Shown: in pieces, positions 7,693 through 16,691 of the stretch
How positions within the stretch are numbered: the stretch's first letter is position 1
Layout: each line of letters opens with the position of its first letter
Source of the DNA: Saprospiraceae bacterium
GTDB lineage: Bacteria; Bacteroidota; Bacteroidia; Chitinophagales; Saprospiraceae
DNA: 51,583 nt
Reading direction: 5' to 3'
Assembly (NCBI GenBank): GCA_020846655.1
Contig: JADLDL010000306.1
Coordinates: 1-51,583 of the forward strand
Program-made: the position numbers and the translations under genes
The notes under the pieces: model-generated
Seen by the model: only the letters and a program-made list of their open reading frames with translations
Told to the model about the DNA's origin: nothing
Database searches by the model: none

Positions 7693-7738
7693 CAAGTAAA
7701 AGGGGTGGTTTTCGCGCGAAAACCACCCCTTTTACTTG
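7693..7738. terminator. Perfect 46-base palindrome, bidirectional terminator
   Basis: Two 22-base arms around a CG centre are fully complementary, and the centre is itself part of a CGCG palindrome. It lies between the convergent DUF4230 and S41 protease genes and has short T/A runs in both arms, so it could stop transcription from both sides. Confidence 0.85.
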
Positions 7739-7755
7739 AACAACTACTGTCTTGC

Positions 7756-9393
7756 TCAGGACTTCCGGGCCACCTGTTGGCCGCTGCGCATGACCTGCAT
7801 GGCTTTTTCCACCGCAGGGTCGTCATCGTTCAGGACTTTGTAGAGGCCTTCGTCGTGGAACAGGATTTTGGCCACGCGGGCTTTGAGTTGGTGTCGCAGT
7901 TCGGCTTTTGCTTTGGCCAATTCTGCATCGTTGCGGGCCGTTCCTTCTTTGGTTATATAGTCGATAAACTCGCCAAACATCTGGTCGCTCACCTGGAATT
8001 GCCCCATAAAGGCGTCCAACGTAGTCGGCAAACTGCTCCGGGAGCGGCCTTCCATCCAGCGGGCTGCAAATTGCGGCAGCAGTTGGCGGGCGGCGAAAAA
8101 ATAGTCGTTGGCAAAGGAAGTATCCAGGGGCACAAAAATATCCGGCGTCACGCCGCCGCCGCCATACACCACGCGGCCCATGCCGGTGTAGTATTTGGTG
8201 GTATCGGCCTGTTGAATTTTGGTGGCATCCGACAACTCTCCGTTGCGGAGCCGCCGGTCAGCCTCGTGGGTGTAGTCCTCGGTATGTTTGTAATCCCGCT
8301 GAATCGAGCGCCCACTTGGGGTATAATAGCGCGATACAGTAAGGCGCAAAGCGCCGCCATCGCTCAGGGGGTATTGTTCCTGTACCAGGCCTTTGCCATA
8401 GGAGCGGCGGCCGATGACCCAGCCGCGGTCGTGGTCCTGAATAGCGCCGGCTACAATTTCGCTGGCCGAGGCAGAGCCTTCATCGATCAGGACGGCAATG
8501 TTTTCTAGTTTGAACCGGGCGCGGCCGTTGCTTTTGTAGTCGCGGCGTTCTTCGGTGCGGCCCTGGGTGTACACCAGGAGTTTCCCTTCGGAAAAAAACT
8601 GGCTGAGCAGGTCGGTTGCTTCGTTCAGGTAGCCCCCAGGGTTGCCACGCAAGTCCAACACCAGGTTTTTCATGTTTTTGTCCTCCACCAGCGGGCGTAC
8701 GGATTCCATAAATTCCTGGTACGTGGGTGCGCTGAAGCGGTTGATTTTTACATAGCCAGTTTGCTCATCCAGCATGTAGGCAATATCTACGCTGCGCACC
8801 GGGATGATATCGCGGGTAATATTAAAGATACGGGGCGTTTTCTCGTGGCCACGCCGGATTCCGATTTTCACCGGCGTGCCTTTGGCGCCGCGCAAACGTT
8901 TGAAAATAGTGGCGTTGTCAATTTTCACGCCGGCAACTACAGTATCGGCGATGGTCAGGATTTTGTCGCCCGGCAACACGCCCGCCGCTTCTGAAGGGCC
9001 GCCGGACAAAGGCGTCACGACCTGGATCGTATCGTCTACCAGGATAAATTCGATGCCGATGCCTTCAAAATTGCCGCTCATGTCTTCTTCCACATGTTGC
9101 AATTCTTCGGGGCTGATGTACACGGAGTGCGGGTCGAGTTGTTCGAGCAAACGTGTGATGGCATCTTTTTTTATGTCGCTGAGGTTCACACTGTCGACAT
9201 ATTTGGCTTCTACATAGCGCAGGATTTCATCCAGGGCGCTGTCGTTGGAGCCGGCGTGTTGGCCGGATGACCAGGCGCGTACGTTTTGGTCGTATCGCGG
9301 CAGTTGTTGTCCAATAAACATGCCGGCGGCCAATACGAGCGCCAGCAACAAGGGAAGTCCGGTTTGTATCTTGGGTGACGATTGATCTGTCAT
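7756..9393 (-). CDS. S41 family C-terminal processing peptidase (Ctp/Prc)
   Basis: A 545-residue envelope serine protease. Residues 12-28 form a signal anchor, 85-105 hold the LDPHSVYISPEEL motif of the family, a PDZ domain covers about 105-185 (SGNFEGIGIEF, GVLPGDKI), and the S41 core follows with VLDLRGNPGGYL near 245. The catalytic dyad is S309 in EGSASASEI and K334 in SYGKGLVQ, 25 residues apart as in other CtpA-type enzymes. The protein would cleave C-terminal tails of exported proteins. The C-terminal part beyond 360 is helical, as in other Bacteroidota members. The gene is divergent from the Lrp-type regulator, and the intergenic stretch is rich in A/T runs. Confidence 0.94.
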   Translation of the reverse strand: MTDQSSPKIQTGLPLLLALVLAAGMFIGQQLPRYDQNVRAWSSGQHAGSNDSALDEILRYVEAKYVDSVNLSDIKKDAITRLLEQLDPHSVYISPEELQHVEEDMSGNFEGIGIEFILVDDTIQVVTPLSGGPSEAAGVLPGDKILTIADTVVAGVKIDNATIFKRLRGAKGTPVKIGIRRGHEKTPRIFNITRDIIPVRSVDIAYMLDEQTGYVKINRFSAPTYQEFMESVRPLVEDKNMKNLVLDLRGNPGGYLNEATDLLSQFFSEGKLLVYTQGRTEERRDYKSNGRARFKLENIAVLIDEGSASASEIVAGAIQDHDRGWVIGRRSYGKGLVQEQYPLSDGGALRLTVSRYYTPSGRSIQRDYKHTEDYTHEADRRLRNGELSDATKIQQADTTKYYTGMGRVVYGGGGVTPDIFVPLDTSFANDYFFAARQLLPQFAARWMEGRSRSSLPTTLDAFMGQFQVSDQMFGEFIDYITKEGTARNDAELAKAKAELRHQLKARVAKILFHDEGLYKVLNDDDPAVEKAMQVMRSGQQVARKS

Positions 9394-9511
9394 GTGAATC
9401 GCAGATTTTTTTTTAAAATCGCTATTAAAATTTAAAATTCATTTAAAACTTTCTAAAATCGCAGCCGTTTTGTGACGGTATCCTTAATCTTTTACATCAA
9501 TAGCCTTCGAT

Positions 9512-9979
9512 ATGACAGCACATCCGGAAATTGATCAATTGGACAAACAGATTCTGGCAAAATTAGTTGAAGATGGGAAAACGCCCTACACGGATATTGC
9601 CAAGCAACTTTTTGTATCCAGCGGCACCATTCACGTCCGAATGAAAAAACTGGAACAATTGGGTATTGTAAAAGGCGCAAGCCTGACGGTTGATTATCAA
9701 AAACTGGGCTATGATATCACTGCCTATTTGGGTATTCACCTGGAAAAGAGTTCCTTGTATGATGAAGTTGTGGAGTTGCTAAAACAGATACCGGAAGTTG
9801 TGGAAGCCAATTACACCACCGGTATGTATAGCATCTTTACCAAAATCGTTTGCAAAGATACGAACCACCTGCGCCAGGTGTTGCATGATAAAATTCAGAA
9901 AATTCAGGGTATCCAGCGCACCGAAACCATTATCTCCCTGGAACAGACCTTTAGCCGGCCTGTCGCGTTTTTGCTGTAA
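9512..9979 (+). CDS. Lrp/AsnC family transcriptional regulator
   Basis: A 155-residue regulator: an N-terminal winged helix-turn-helix (LDKQILAKLVEDGKTPYTDIA, then SSGTIHVRMKKLEQLGIVKG, residues about 8-52) and a C-terminal RAM effector-binding domain (ITAYLGIHL to RTETIISLEQ). Members form octamers that sense amino acids or related ligands and bind DNA near target promoters. It is divergently placed from the S41 protease but nothing shows a regulatory link. The length is normal and the start is standard. Confidence 0.92.
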   Translation: MTAHPEIDQLDKQILAKLVEDGKTPYTDIAKQLFVSSGTIHVRMKKLEQLGIVKGASLTVDYQKLGYDITAYLGIHLEKSSLYDEVVELLKQIPEVVEANYTTGMYSIFTKIVCKDTNHLRQVLHDKIQKIQGIQRTETIISLEQTFSRPVAFLL

Positions 9980-9990
9980 ATATTTTATTT

Positions 9991-10175
9991 AATGTGGCCA
10001 ATTTTTTTAATGTGGCCAATGTGGCCAATTTTTTAAATGTGGTCAATGCCGGTAGCGCGGCGTTTACGCCGCCTTGGTCAAGGCCCTTTAGGGCCGAAAC
10101 AAGCAGCCAATTGCTTTAATGTGATCAATTAGGCCAATGTGATCAATTTTTAAATACTATTTTAATGTGTCCAAT
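9991..10175. repeat. Cluster of AATGTGGCCAAT-type 12-mers with two small hairpins
   Basis: Between the Lrp-type gene and the first giant gene there are seven copies or near copies of a 12-mer: exact at 9991, 10009 and 10019, and variants AATGTGGTCAAT (10036), AATGTGATCAAT (10118 and 10136) and AATGTGTCCAAT (10164). The unit centre (TGGCCA or TGATCA) is palindromic. Two compact hairpins lie inside: arms GCGGCG/CGCCGC at 10057-10072 and GGCCCT/AGGGCC at 10082-10095. I see no coding capacity here. Confidence 0.75.
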
Positions 10176-10203
10176 GTGGGGAGATGTGTTGGTGGTCTAA
10201 AAA

Positions 10204-10242
10204 ACAGGAGCCATTCCGCCCGTGTGGGGGAATGGCTCCTGT
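10204..10242 (-). terminator. Rho-independent terminator of the first giant gene
   Basis: Arms ACAGGAGCCATTCC and GGAATGGCTCCTGT form a 14-base perfect stem with an 11-base loop. On the minus strand it is followed by a run of six T. It lies 20 bases after the stop of the giant gene. Confidence 0.85.
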
Positions 10243-10262
10243 GGAATATGTTGGGGCTTGGT

Positions 10263-13200
10263 TTACCGGATCAGGGAAACGTCGCCTTTGAACTGTTCAA
10301 TTTGGCCGTCGACAAACTCGACTTCCACATACCAAACATACACCGCCACATGGGCATTGTCGCCCCGGATTTTGCCATCCCAGGCATACGTCGGGTCGTT
10401 GGGTTGGAAGTTGTTTTGGCTGTAGACTGCGTTCCCCCAGCGGTCGAATACCTGCCAGGTTTTGATTTCCCGGATATCATTGCCGCCCTGAATCATCAGG
10501 AAAGAATTGAGCGGGTTGTTGCTGTCCGGATTGAAGACGTTGGGTACGAAGATCCGGCGCGTCCGGTCCACCTGGATCAGTTGCTTGTCCACGGAGGTAC
10601 AGCCATTGATATCCACCACGGTGATGGTTTGCAGGTAGGAATGCGTCGGCAAGGTATCGTAACTGAGACAGTCCTGTACCGGGCAATTGGCCGGTGGGTT
10701 CCAGGTGATGGTAGAAACCGGCGTCGTACCCGTGACGGTTGCATTTACCGTGATGCTGGTCCCGAGTTCGACCAGAAGATCGTCTTCCAGGCTAACTTGC
10801 AGGGCGCCCGGCGCCGAGATGGAGACCAGAGTATCCAGGGTACAACCTTTAGAGTCTTCCAGCACAATTTGATAATCGCCGGCGCCCAACTGCGAGAATT
10901 GGCCGGTGCCGGAGGCCGGTGCTCCATTGAGGGAGTAGACGAAGGGTTGGGTGCCGCCCACCACACTGTTGATGGCGATAAAGCCGCTGGTTTCGCCAAA
11001 ACACCGGATGTTTTTCACCGTAAGGTTCATCGCAGTCGGTACAGCCTGGTCATACACTACTGTCACCGTTCCGGTGTTGGTGCAACCATTCAGCAGGTTG
11101 GTGACCAGTAGCGTGTAGACGCCCGCTGCGTCGGCCACGGGAGTCAAGGTATTGGCGCCCGAAGCGATATTGCCATCGCTGGTAGTCCAGGCATAGGTGA
11201 AATTCGGACCCACCGAGGTGCCGCCGGAGTTGATCGTCACCGAAGTGGTGCTACAGTCCAGCAGATCATTCACCGTGGCTACGGCATTGGGTTTGGTGAA
11301 ATCTGCCGTAACTTCTACATCGTAGGGTTTGCTGCAACCGTTGGGCGATTGGATGGTCAGCACGTACGTGCCGGCCGTCACTACCGTTGCCATCAAGGTA
11401 TTGGCGTTGAAACCGCCCGGACCACTCCAGGCAAATGTAGCGCCGGGGGTATTGATCTGACCGGTGATCGTACTGATTCCGTTGTTGAGGCAATTCAATT
11501 GCGTGTCCTCTCCGGCACTGCCCTGCGGCACATTGGCATCAATACCAACAGTGGCGCTGGCGGTGGAAGTACAGCCATTCAGCGCAGTTACCACAACGGT
11601 ATAGTTGCCGGGCTCGCCCACCTGTGGATTTTGCTGGTTCATGTTTCCGGCATTGATATCCGGGCCCGACCAGATGAAGGTGGAGCCGGGCAGCGAGCTG
11701 GTAGAAGCCAGGGTAACATCCAGGGCCGTGCAGGTAATAATACCGCCGGTAGCGCCGGCCAGGGCCGGCGTATTGTCGAGCAACACCTCAACGGTTGCGG
11801 TTGCGGAGCAGCCGGTCTGGTTGTTGGTTACCGTCACCGTGTAAGTACCTGCTTGTACGACATCCGGGGCTACCTCCGTTTGGTTGGTAGCACTGATGCC
11901 GGGGCCCGCCCACTGGTAGGTCAGGGTGCCATTGCCGGAAGAGGCGCTTGCATCCAAACTAACTGTGGTTACCGAACAGGTAATCGTTTGATCGGTCCCG
12001 GCATCTGCATTCGGCAGGTTCTGGTCCAGGTTTACCGTTACCTGGCTACTGCTGGTACAACCGTTGTTCGTATTGGTGACCACTACCGTATACACGCCAG
12101 GGCTCAACACAGTCGGCATCACTTGTGCTTCATTGCCGGTAGTAATCCCTGGGCCACTCCACAACAAGGAGTAGCCAGCGCCGGTATTAGAGCCTGCTGC
12201 ACTCAGCGATACGCCGTTGGTCGTGGAGCAGGTGAGCAACTGGGTGGGCCCTGCATCGGCAATGGGCGGAGCAAAGTCTGTTCCTACAATCGCAATGTCT
12301 GTAGCGGTACAGCCGTTGGCAGCGTTTAAGACCGTCAGGGTATAGGAACCGGGGGCAGAAACTTGTGGCGTACTGCTGGTTTCCGTTCCGACAATCACAC
12401 CTGGACCCGTCCAGGTATAACTAATGTCGGCGCCTGAAGCAGAACTTGTTCCATCAAGCAGCAGGGTATCGTTTTTGCAGGTCAAGGTTTGGTCCGGCCC
12501 TGCGTCGATCAGCGGCGCATTGGCATCCATGTCAATGGTGACCTGGGCCGTAGATGTGCACTTGTTTTGAATATTGGTAACGGTCAGCAAGTAGGTGCCG
12601 GAATCCGAAACCATCGGATTCTGTACGCTGAAGTTCGATGTGTTGATACCCGGGCCTTGCCACAAGTAGGTAAATAACGCACCTACACTGGAGCCCGAAC
12701 CATCAATGGATTGGACAGCATCGGCACAGGTTAGCGTAAAGGCTTGGCCTGCACTGGCAGTCGGTGCAACAATATCCTGAACAATAGCAACATCATCCGT
12801 CGACGTACAGCCGTTACCCGTATTCAACACAACTACGGTGTAAACGTCCGGTTCAGTAACCGACGGACTTTGTTGGCCAGCAGTTCCCGGTGTGATGCCG
12901 AGGCCGCTCCACGTATAGGTAATGCCCGGGCCACTAGCCGAGCCGCTGCCATCCAGGACTACGGAAAGGACTGCACAATCAAGGCCCTGATCCGGGCCGG
13001 CAGAAACGGCTGGGGCTACTTTGTCTTCCGTGATCAAAACCGTGTCTTGGGTCAGGCAGCTGTTGAGTGAGTTGGTAATCGCCAGGATGTAGGTGCCGGG
13101 CAAGGTGATGCTGGGCGAAAGTACATTCGCATTACCGGCGTTGATGTCCGGGCCGGTCCATTGCGTTTGAAAATCCGGTCCGTTGCTCGAGCCTGCACCA

Positions 13201-16200
13201 TTCAGGGTCTGTGTGGGATTGGCACAGGTAAGTACCTGGTCAGGGCCAGCCAGCGTGGTCGGATAAACAGCATCCAACACTACGCTGATGTCGTCGGTGG
13301 ACGTACAGCCGTTAGTTGTGTTGCTCACCAGAAGGGTGTAATTGCCTTGGACACTAACAGTTGGTTGAGCAAGGGTCTGGTTGCCGGCGTTGATGCCGGG
13401 GCCCGTCCAGGAATAGGTAAAGTTAGCCCCGGATGAAGAAGCGCCACCCACCAGTGTTGATGTTTTTACACAATCAATGATCTGATCCGTTCCGGCGTCC
13501 GCTGTAGGAGCGGTCAGATCGGCGCTCACGGTTACCTGGTCTGTCGAGGTACAGGTATTTTGTGTGTTGGTGATCACCAAGTCATAGGTGCCGGCCACGG
13601 CGACCACTGGCGTTGGGTTATTGGCGTCGCCCGGTTGGATGCCGGCGCCGGTCCACTGAAGGGTGAAGTTGGCGCCGGTACTGGAGCCGGTTGAGAAGAG
13701 GCTGTCAGCGCCATTGTTGTAGCAATTTAGCACCAGATCAGCACCTGCATTAGCGGCAGGCAGTATCGTATCGATGGTGATGACAACAATATCGTGGTTC
13801 ACACAGTTGTTGCTGACATCGGTGATCATCAGGTCATAGGTACCAGGTGCCGTAATGCCTGTAGGACTTTGAACCGTTGCATTAGCCGGCGTAATACCGG
13901 GGCCTGTCCATTCATAAACAATGTTTACGCCACTGGAGGAGCCTGCGGCATTGATATTTACGGCACTCACCGTGCAATTCAACTCCAGGTCAGCACCGGC
14001 ATTAGCCTGCGGCACATTGGCGTCCTGGGTAACAATAGCCTGATCAACGGCCGTACAGCCATTAGTTGGGTTAGTCACCGTCACGCTATACGTACCGGGT
14101 TGTGTAACGATCGGGTTTTGCTGGGTTTCATTGTTCGAACCGATACCGGGGCCGCTCCAGAGATACGTCAAATTAGCAGGTGTACCACTTCCAGACAGGG
14201 TAACTCCATTGGTGGACGTGCAAGTTAGGATTTGATCCGTGCCCGCATCGGCGGAGGGGGCAGCCACATCGATTCCAATGGTCACGACATCCGTTGCCGT
14301 GCAACCGTTGGTGTTGTTACTCACGGTGATGGTGTAATCGCCCGGGAGTGAAACAGTTGGCGTAAACAGGGTTGCGTTGCCGGCATTAATACCGGGGCCG
14401 GCCCAGTTGGCCTGGAAGTTGGCGCCCTGGCTGGAGCCACTGCCACCGATCACCACGCTGGTGATCCCGCAGGTGATTACCTGGTTGGCGCCGGCATCCA
14501 CGTTGGGTGGGTTCACCGTCGCATCTACGACAGCGGTATCTGCTTTTATACAGCCATTGGTCGGATTGGTTACCGTAAGAATAAAGGTGCCGGGCTGATT
14601 GACGGTAGGTGTTGCCTGTGTTTCATTGGCCGGGGTAATGCCCGGGCCCGTCCACAAATAGGTGACATTGGCCGGGCTTCCACTGCCATTGAGCGTAAGG
14701 CTGAGTTGCTGGCAAGTGATCGTTTGATTGGCGCCGGCGCTGGCGGTCGGTATGGTCACATCAGCCGCCACCGTTACGCTTGCTGTGTTGGTACAGCCGG
14801 ATGCTGTATTCGTAATGGTTACCGTGTAGGTGCCGCCGACATTCACGGGCGGGTCCTGCACGTTCATATTGCCGGCATTGATACCCGGCCCGGTCCATAC
14901 ATAGGCAGGCGGGAGAGCATCCGTGCTTGCATCAATGGTAATGGTCGGATTGGTGCAGGTAATGGTGGTCCCTACGGCCGAAGCAGTGGGCGGCGTGTTG
15001 TTGGCGGATACTACTGCTGTTGAGGTAGAACTACATCCGGTGGTCGGATTGGTTACCGTCAGAGTATAAGTTCCCTGAACGGTGACTGCGGGATTTTGCT
15101 GATTCGTGTTAGCCGGAGTGATACCGGGGCCCGCCCATTGGTAGTTTACACCCGTACTCGGCGATGTACCCTGTAGGACTACAGAATTGCCATTGGGCAA
15201 ACAGCTCAGCATTCCACCTTGCGCGGCGGCGCCGGGCGAAACAACCGTGGTTGGAACCGTAACCATTGCCGTATCCCGGCATGATGTGCCGCCGGCAACA
15301 CCGGAGACAACCAGCGTATAGTTTCCGCCGGTGCTCACTGGTTGGGTGGCTTGGTTGCCGATTTGCGTGCCGCTGGAATTATACCAGGCATAAAAAATAT
15401 TTGGTCCGGAACTTGACCCTGTACTACTCAACAACACTGTATTGTTAGAGCAGGTAATCGTAGGAGGAGCCGCAATGGCAGCCGTTGCGGGCACTATAAT
15501 TACCGTAAACTGGACGATACTGTCGCAGCCCTGGTACGAATCAAAAACCTCCTGGAAAGACCCGGCATCACAATAATCAGAGTTATTGATGTTAAAGCAC
15601 GTGCCTTCACAGATGTATTTCAGGCCAATATTTTTAGTGATTTGATTTTTTACAATAATGGTTTGTTTTATCGTACTGTCGCAACCCAGGTAGGAATCAT
15701 ATGGGGTAGACGTCAGGTTGAACGTGCCGGCATTTGTCACCAGGTTATGTGGTTCTTCTGCCCATTCGTACGGCAAATCCTCAAAACAAAGGGTGATGGG
15801 CTGCAACTGCGTTGCCGGAATGGGTTTGTTGGTTACCGGAAGACAGGCCGTGGTGGGTGGGTAACAAGCGTTACCAACGGTCACACACACATTACCACCT
15901 GCGCTACCAAAGGTAATCGTTACCGTGGTGCCTTCGCTGGCAGGCAGTTGTATCGAGTTGGTGCCGCCATTAATCTTGGAGCCGGCTGGCGATGTCCAGT
16001 TGTAATAACCGGCGCCAAAAATTTCGGGAACCGTATATTCTACAACGGCGCCCGGACAAACTTCAGTCGGGCCTTGGGGAGGCTGCGCAACATCCGGCGG
16101 TGGCGGTGTTACGGAGCCGTCGGTTACATCAATTTCAAAATTGCAGACATCAGCAATGTAGCCATCAATCATCAGGTAGTAGGTTTGGCCGGGGACAAAC

Positions 16201-16598
16201 CCACTGTACGACAAGGTAAGGGGCACACCTGCGCCGCCTCCCACACCGGCATTACAATCGATGGCTGCACCATTGCAGTCATCAAAAAAGGCAGCCTGGA
16301 GGCCATCGCCATTTTGACAATTGCTGGTTAAAATATCAATGGTAATGGATGTTGTACCTGCAACAAAGCCAAACCATACGTCATTGTGAAGTGTAATCTG
16401 GCCACAAACCAATGCTCCGCCCGTATTTGGAGTATTGTTGATACCCGTATACCCGTCATAATTGCAATACACGCAAGTTGCCGGGCAACTGGTGGCGCCT
16501 GGCGGCGGCGGCGTGGGGCAGGGGGGGGTGACTTGCGCCTGGCTGGTTGTCCAAATTAGTGAAAACAAGGAAAGCAACAGGAGTAGTTTTTGCTGCAT
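10263..16598 (-). CDS. Giant secreted Ig/PKD-repeat protein with gliding-motility-type C-terminal domain (array 1)
   Basis: A protein of about 2,111 residues, probably exported by the type IX system and displayed on or released from the cell surface, where such proteins act as adhesins. In order: signal peptide ending SQA|QV near residue 22; a Cys-rich N-terminal domain with CVYCNYDGYTG and YYLMIDGY; an Ig-like segment; an entry module of two ~50-residue units ending GCDST/GCDSI; 18 tandem repeats of about 82 residues with the pattern DAG-x-DQ-x-LTC, WTGPGINAGN, PGTYTLTVTN, NGCTSTD; a SprB-type segment (IRCFGETSGFIAINSVVGG); and a CHU_C-type end with IFVPNVFNP and VFDRWGNAVY. Each repeat carries one cysteine pair. 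The ATG at 16598 is preferred over the GTG at 16607 because the signal peptide starts there. It is the last of three similar genes in a row. Confidence 0.9.
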   Translation of the reverse strand: MQQKLLLLLSLFSLIWTTSQAQVTPPCPTPPPPGATSCPATCVYCNYDGYTGINNTPNTGGALVCGQITLHNDVWFGFVAGTTSITIDILTSNCQNGDGLQAAFFDDCNGAAIDCNAGVGGGAGVPLTLSYSGFVPGQTYYLMIDGYIADVCNFEIDVTDGSVTPPPPDVAQPPQGPTEVCPGAVVEYTVPEIFGAGYYNWTSPAGSKINGGTNSIQLPASEGTTVTITFGSAGGNVCVTVGNACYPPTTACLPVTNKPIPATQLQPITLCFEDLPYEWAEEPHNLVTNAGTFNLTSTPYDSYLGCDSTIKQTIIVKNQITKNIGLKYICEGTCFNINNSDYCDAGSFQEVFDSYQGCDSIVQFTVIIVPATAAIAAPPTITCSNNTVLLSSTGSSSGPNIFYAWYNSSGTQIGNQATQPVSTGGNYTLVVSGVAGGTSCRDTAMVTVPTTVVSPGAAAQGGMLSCLPNGNSVVLQGTSPSTGVNYQWAGPGITPANTNQQNPAVTVQGTYTLTVTNPTTGCSSTSTAVVSANNTPPTASAVGTTITCTNPTITIDASTDALPPAYVWTGPGINAGNMNVQDPPVNVGGTYTVTITNTASGCTNTASVTVAADVTIPTASAGANQTITCQQLSLTLNGSGSPANVTYLWTGPGITPANETQATPTVNQPGTFILTVTNPTNGCIKADTAVVDATVNPPNVDAGANQVITCGITSVVIGGSGSSQGANFQANWAGPGINAGNATLFTPTVSLPGDYTITVSNNTNGCTATDVVTIGIDVAAPSADAGTDQILTCTSTNGVTLSGSGTPANLTYLWSGPGIGSNNETQQNPIVTQPGTYSVTVTNPTNGCTAVDQAIVTQDANVPQANAGADLELNCTVSAVNINAAGSSSGVNIVYEWTGPGITPANATVQSPTGITAPGTYDLMITDVSNNCVNHDIVVITIDTILPAANAGADLVLNCYNNGADSLFSTGSSTGANFTLQWTGAGIQPGDANNPTPVVAVAGTYDLVITNTQNTCTSTDQVTVSADLTAPTADAGTDQIIDCVKTSTLVGGASSSGANFTYSWTGPGINAGNQTLAQPTVSVQGNYTLLVSNTTNGCTSTDDISVVLDAVYPTTLAGPDQVLTCANPTQTLNGAGSSNGPDFQTQWTGPDINAGNANVLSPSITLPGTYILAITNSLNSCLTQDTVLITEDKVAPAVSAGPDQGLDCAVLSVVLDGSGSASGPGITYTWSGLGITPGTAGQQSPSVTEPDVYTVVVLNTGNGCTSTDDVAIVQDIVAPTASAGQAFTLTCADAVQSIDGSGSSVGALFTYLWQGPGINTSNFSVQNPMVSDSGTYLLTVTNIQNKCTSTAQVTIDMDANAPLIDAGPDQTLTCKNDTLLLDGTSSASGADISYTWTGPGVIVGTETSSTPQVSAPGSYTLTVLNAANGCTATDIAIVGTDFAPPIADAGPTQLLTCSTTNGVSLSAAGSNTGAGYSLLWSGPGITTGNEAQVMPTVLSPGVYTVVVTNTNNGCTSSSQVTVNLDQNLPNADAGTDQTITCSVTTVSLDASASSGNGTLTYQWAGPGISATNQTEVAPDVVQAGTYTVTVTNNQTGCSATATVEVLLDNTPALAGATGGIITCTALDVTLASTSSLPGSTFIWSGPDINAGNMNQQNPQVGEPGNYTVVVTALNGCTSTASATVGIDANVPQGSAGEDTQLNCLNNGISTITGQINTPGATFAWSGPGGFNANTLMATVVTAGTYVLTIQSPNGCSKPYDVEVTADFTKPNAVATVNDLLDCSTTSVTINSGGTSVGPNFTYAWTTSDGNIASGANTLTPVADAAGVYTLLVTNLLNGCTNTGTVTVVYDQAVPTAMNLTVKNIRCFGETSGFIAINSVVGGTQPFVYSLNGAPASGTGQFSQLGAGDYQIVLEDSKGCTLDTLVSISAPGALQVSLEDDLLVELGTSITVNATVTGTTPVSTITWNPPANCPVQDCLSYDTLPTHSYLQTITVVDINGCTSVDKQLIQVDRTRRIFVPNVFNPDSNNPLNSFLMIQGGNDIREIKTWQVFDRWGNAVYSQNNFQPNDPTYAWDGKIRGDNAHVAVYVWYVEVEFVDGQIEQFKGDVSLIR
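11050..15490 (-). repeat. Array of 18 Ig/PKD-like coding repeats (array 1)
   Basis: By hand I count 18 units of roughly 246 bases. They share the codons for WTGPGI and NGCTSTD, so DNA-level similarity is patchy but strong around those motifs. The last three units (16-18) differ from the rest and look more like those of array 2. Confidence 0.85.
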
Positions 16599-16643
16599 AG
16601 GAAACACTTTTGTTAATGTAATACTGAGTGATGGTTAGAAAAA

Positions 16644-16673
16644 AGGCCTTCGCCACCTTGGTAGCGAAGGCCT
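16644..16673 (-). terminator. Rho-independent terminator of the second giant gene
   Basis: Arms AGGCCTTCGC and GCGAAGGCCT pair perfectly around a 10-base loop. On the minus strand a run of T follows. It lies between the end of the array 2 gene and the start of the array 1 gene, so the two are probably separate transcription units. Confidence 0.8.
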
Positions 16674-16691
16674 CACAATGCTGGCAAAGGC

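Noticed and set aside
11349-12329. 326-codon plus-strand frame inside the first giant gene
   Set aside because: It is a repetitive frame mirroring the Ig repeats; no start context or domain was seen.
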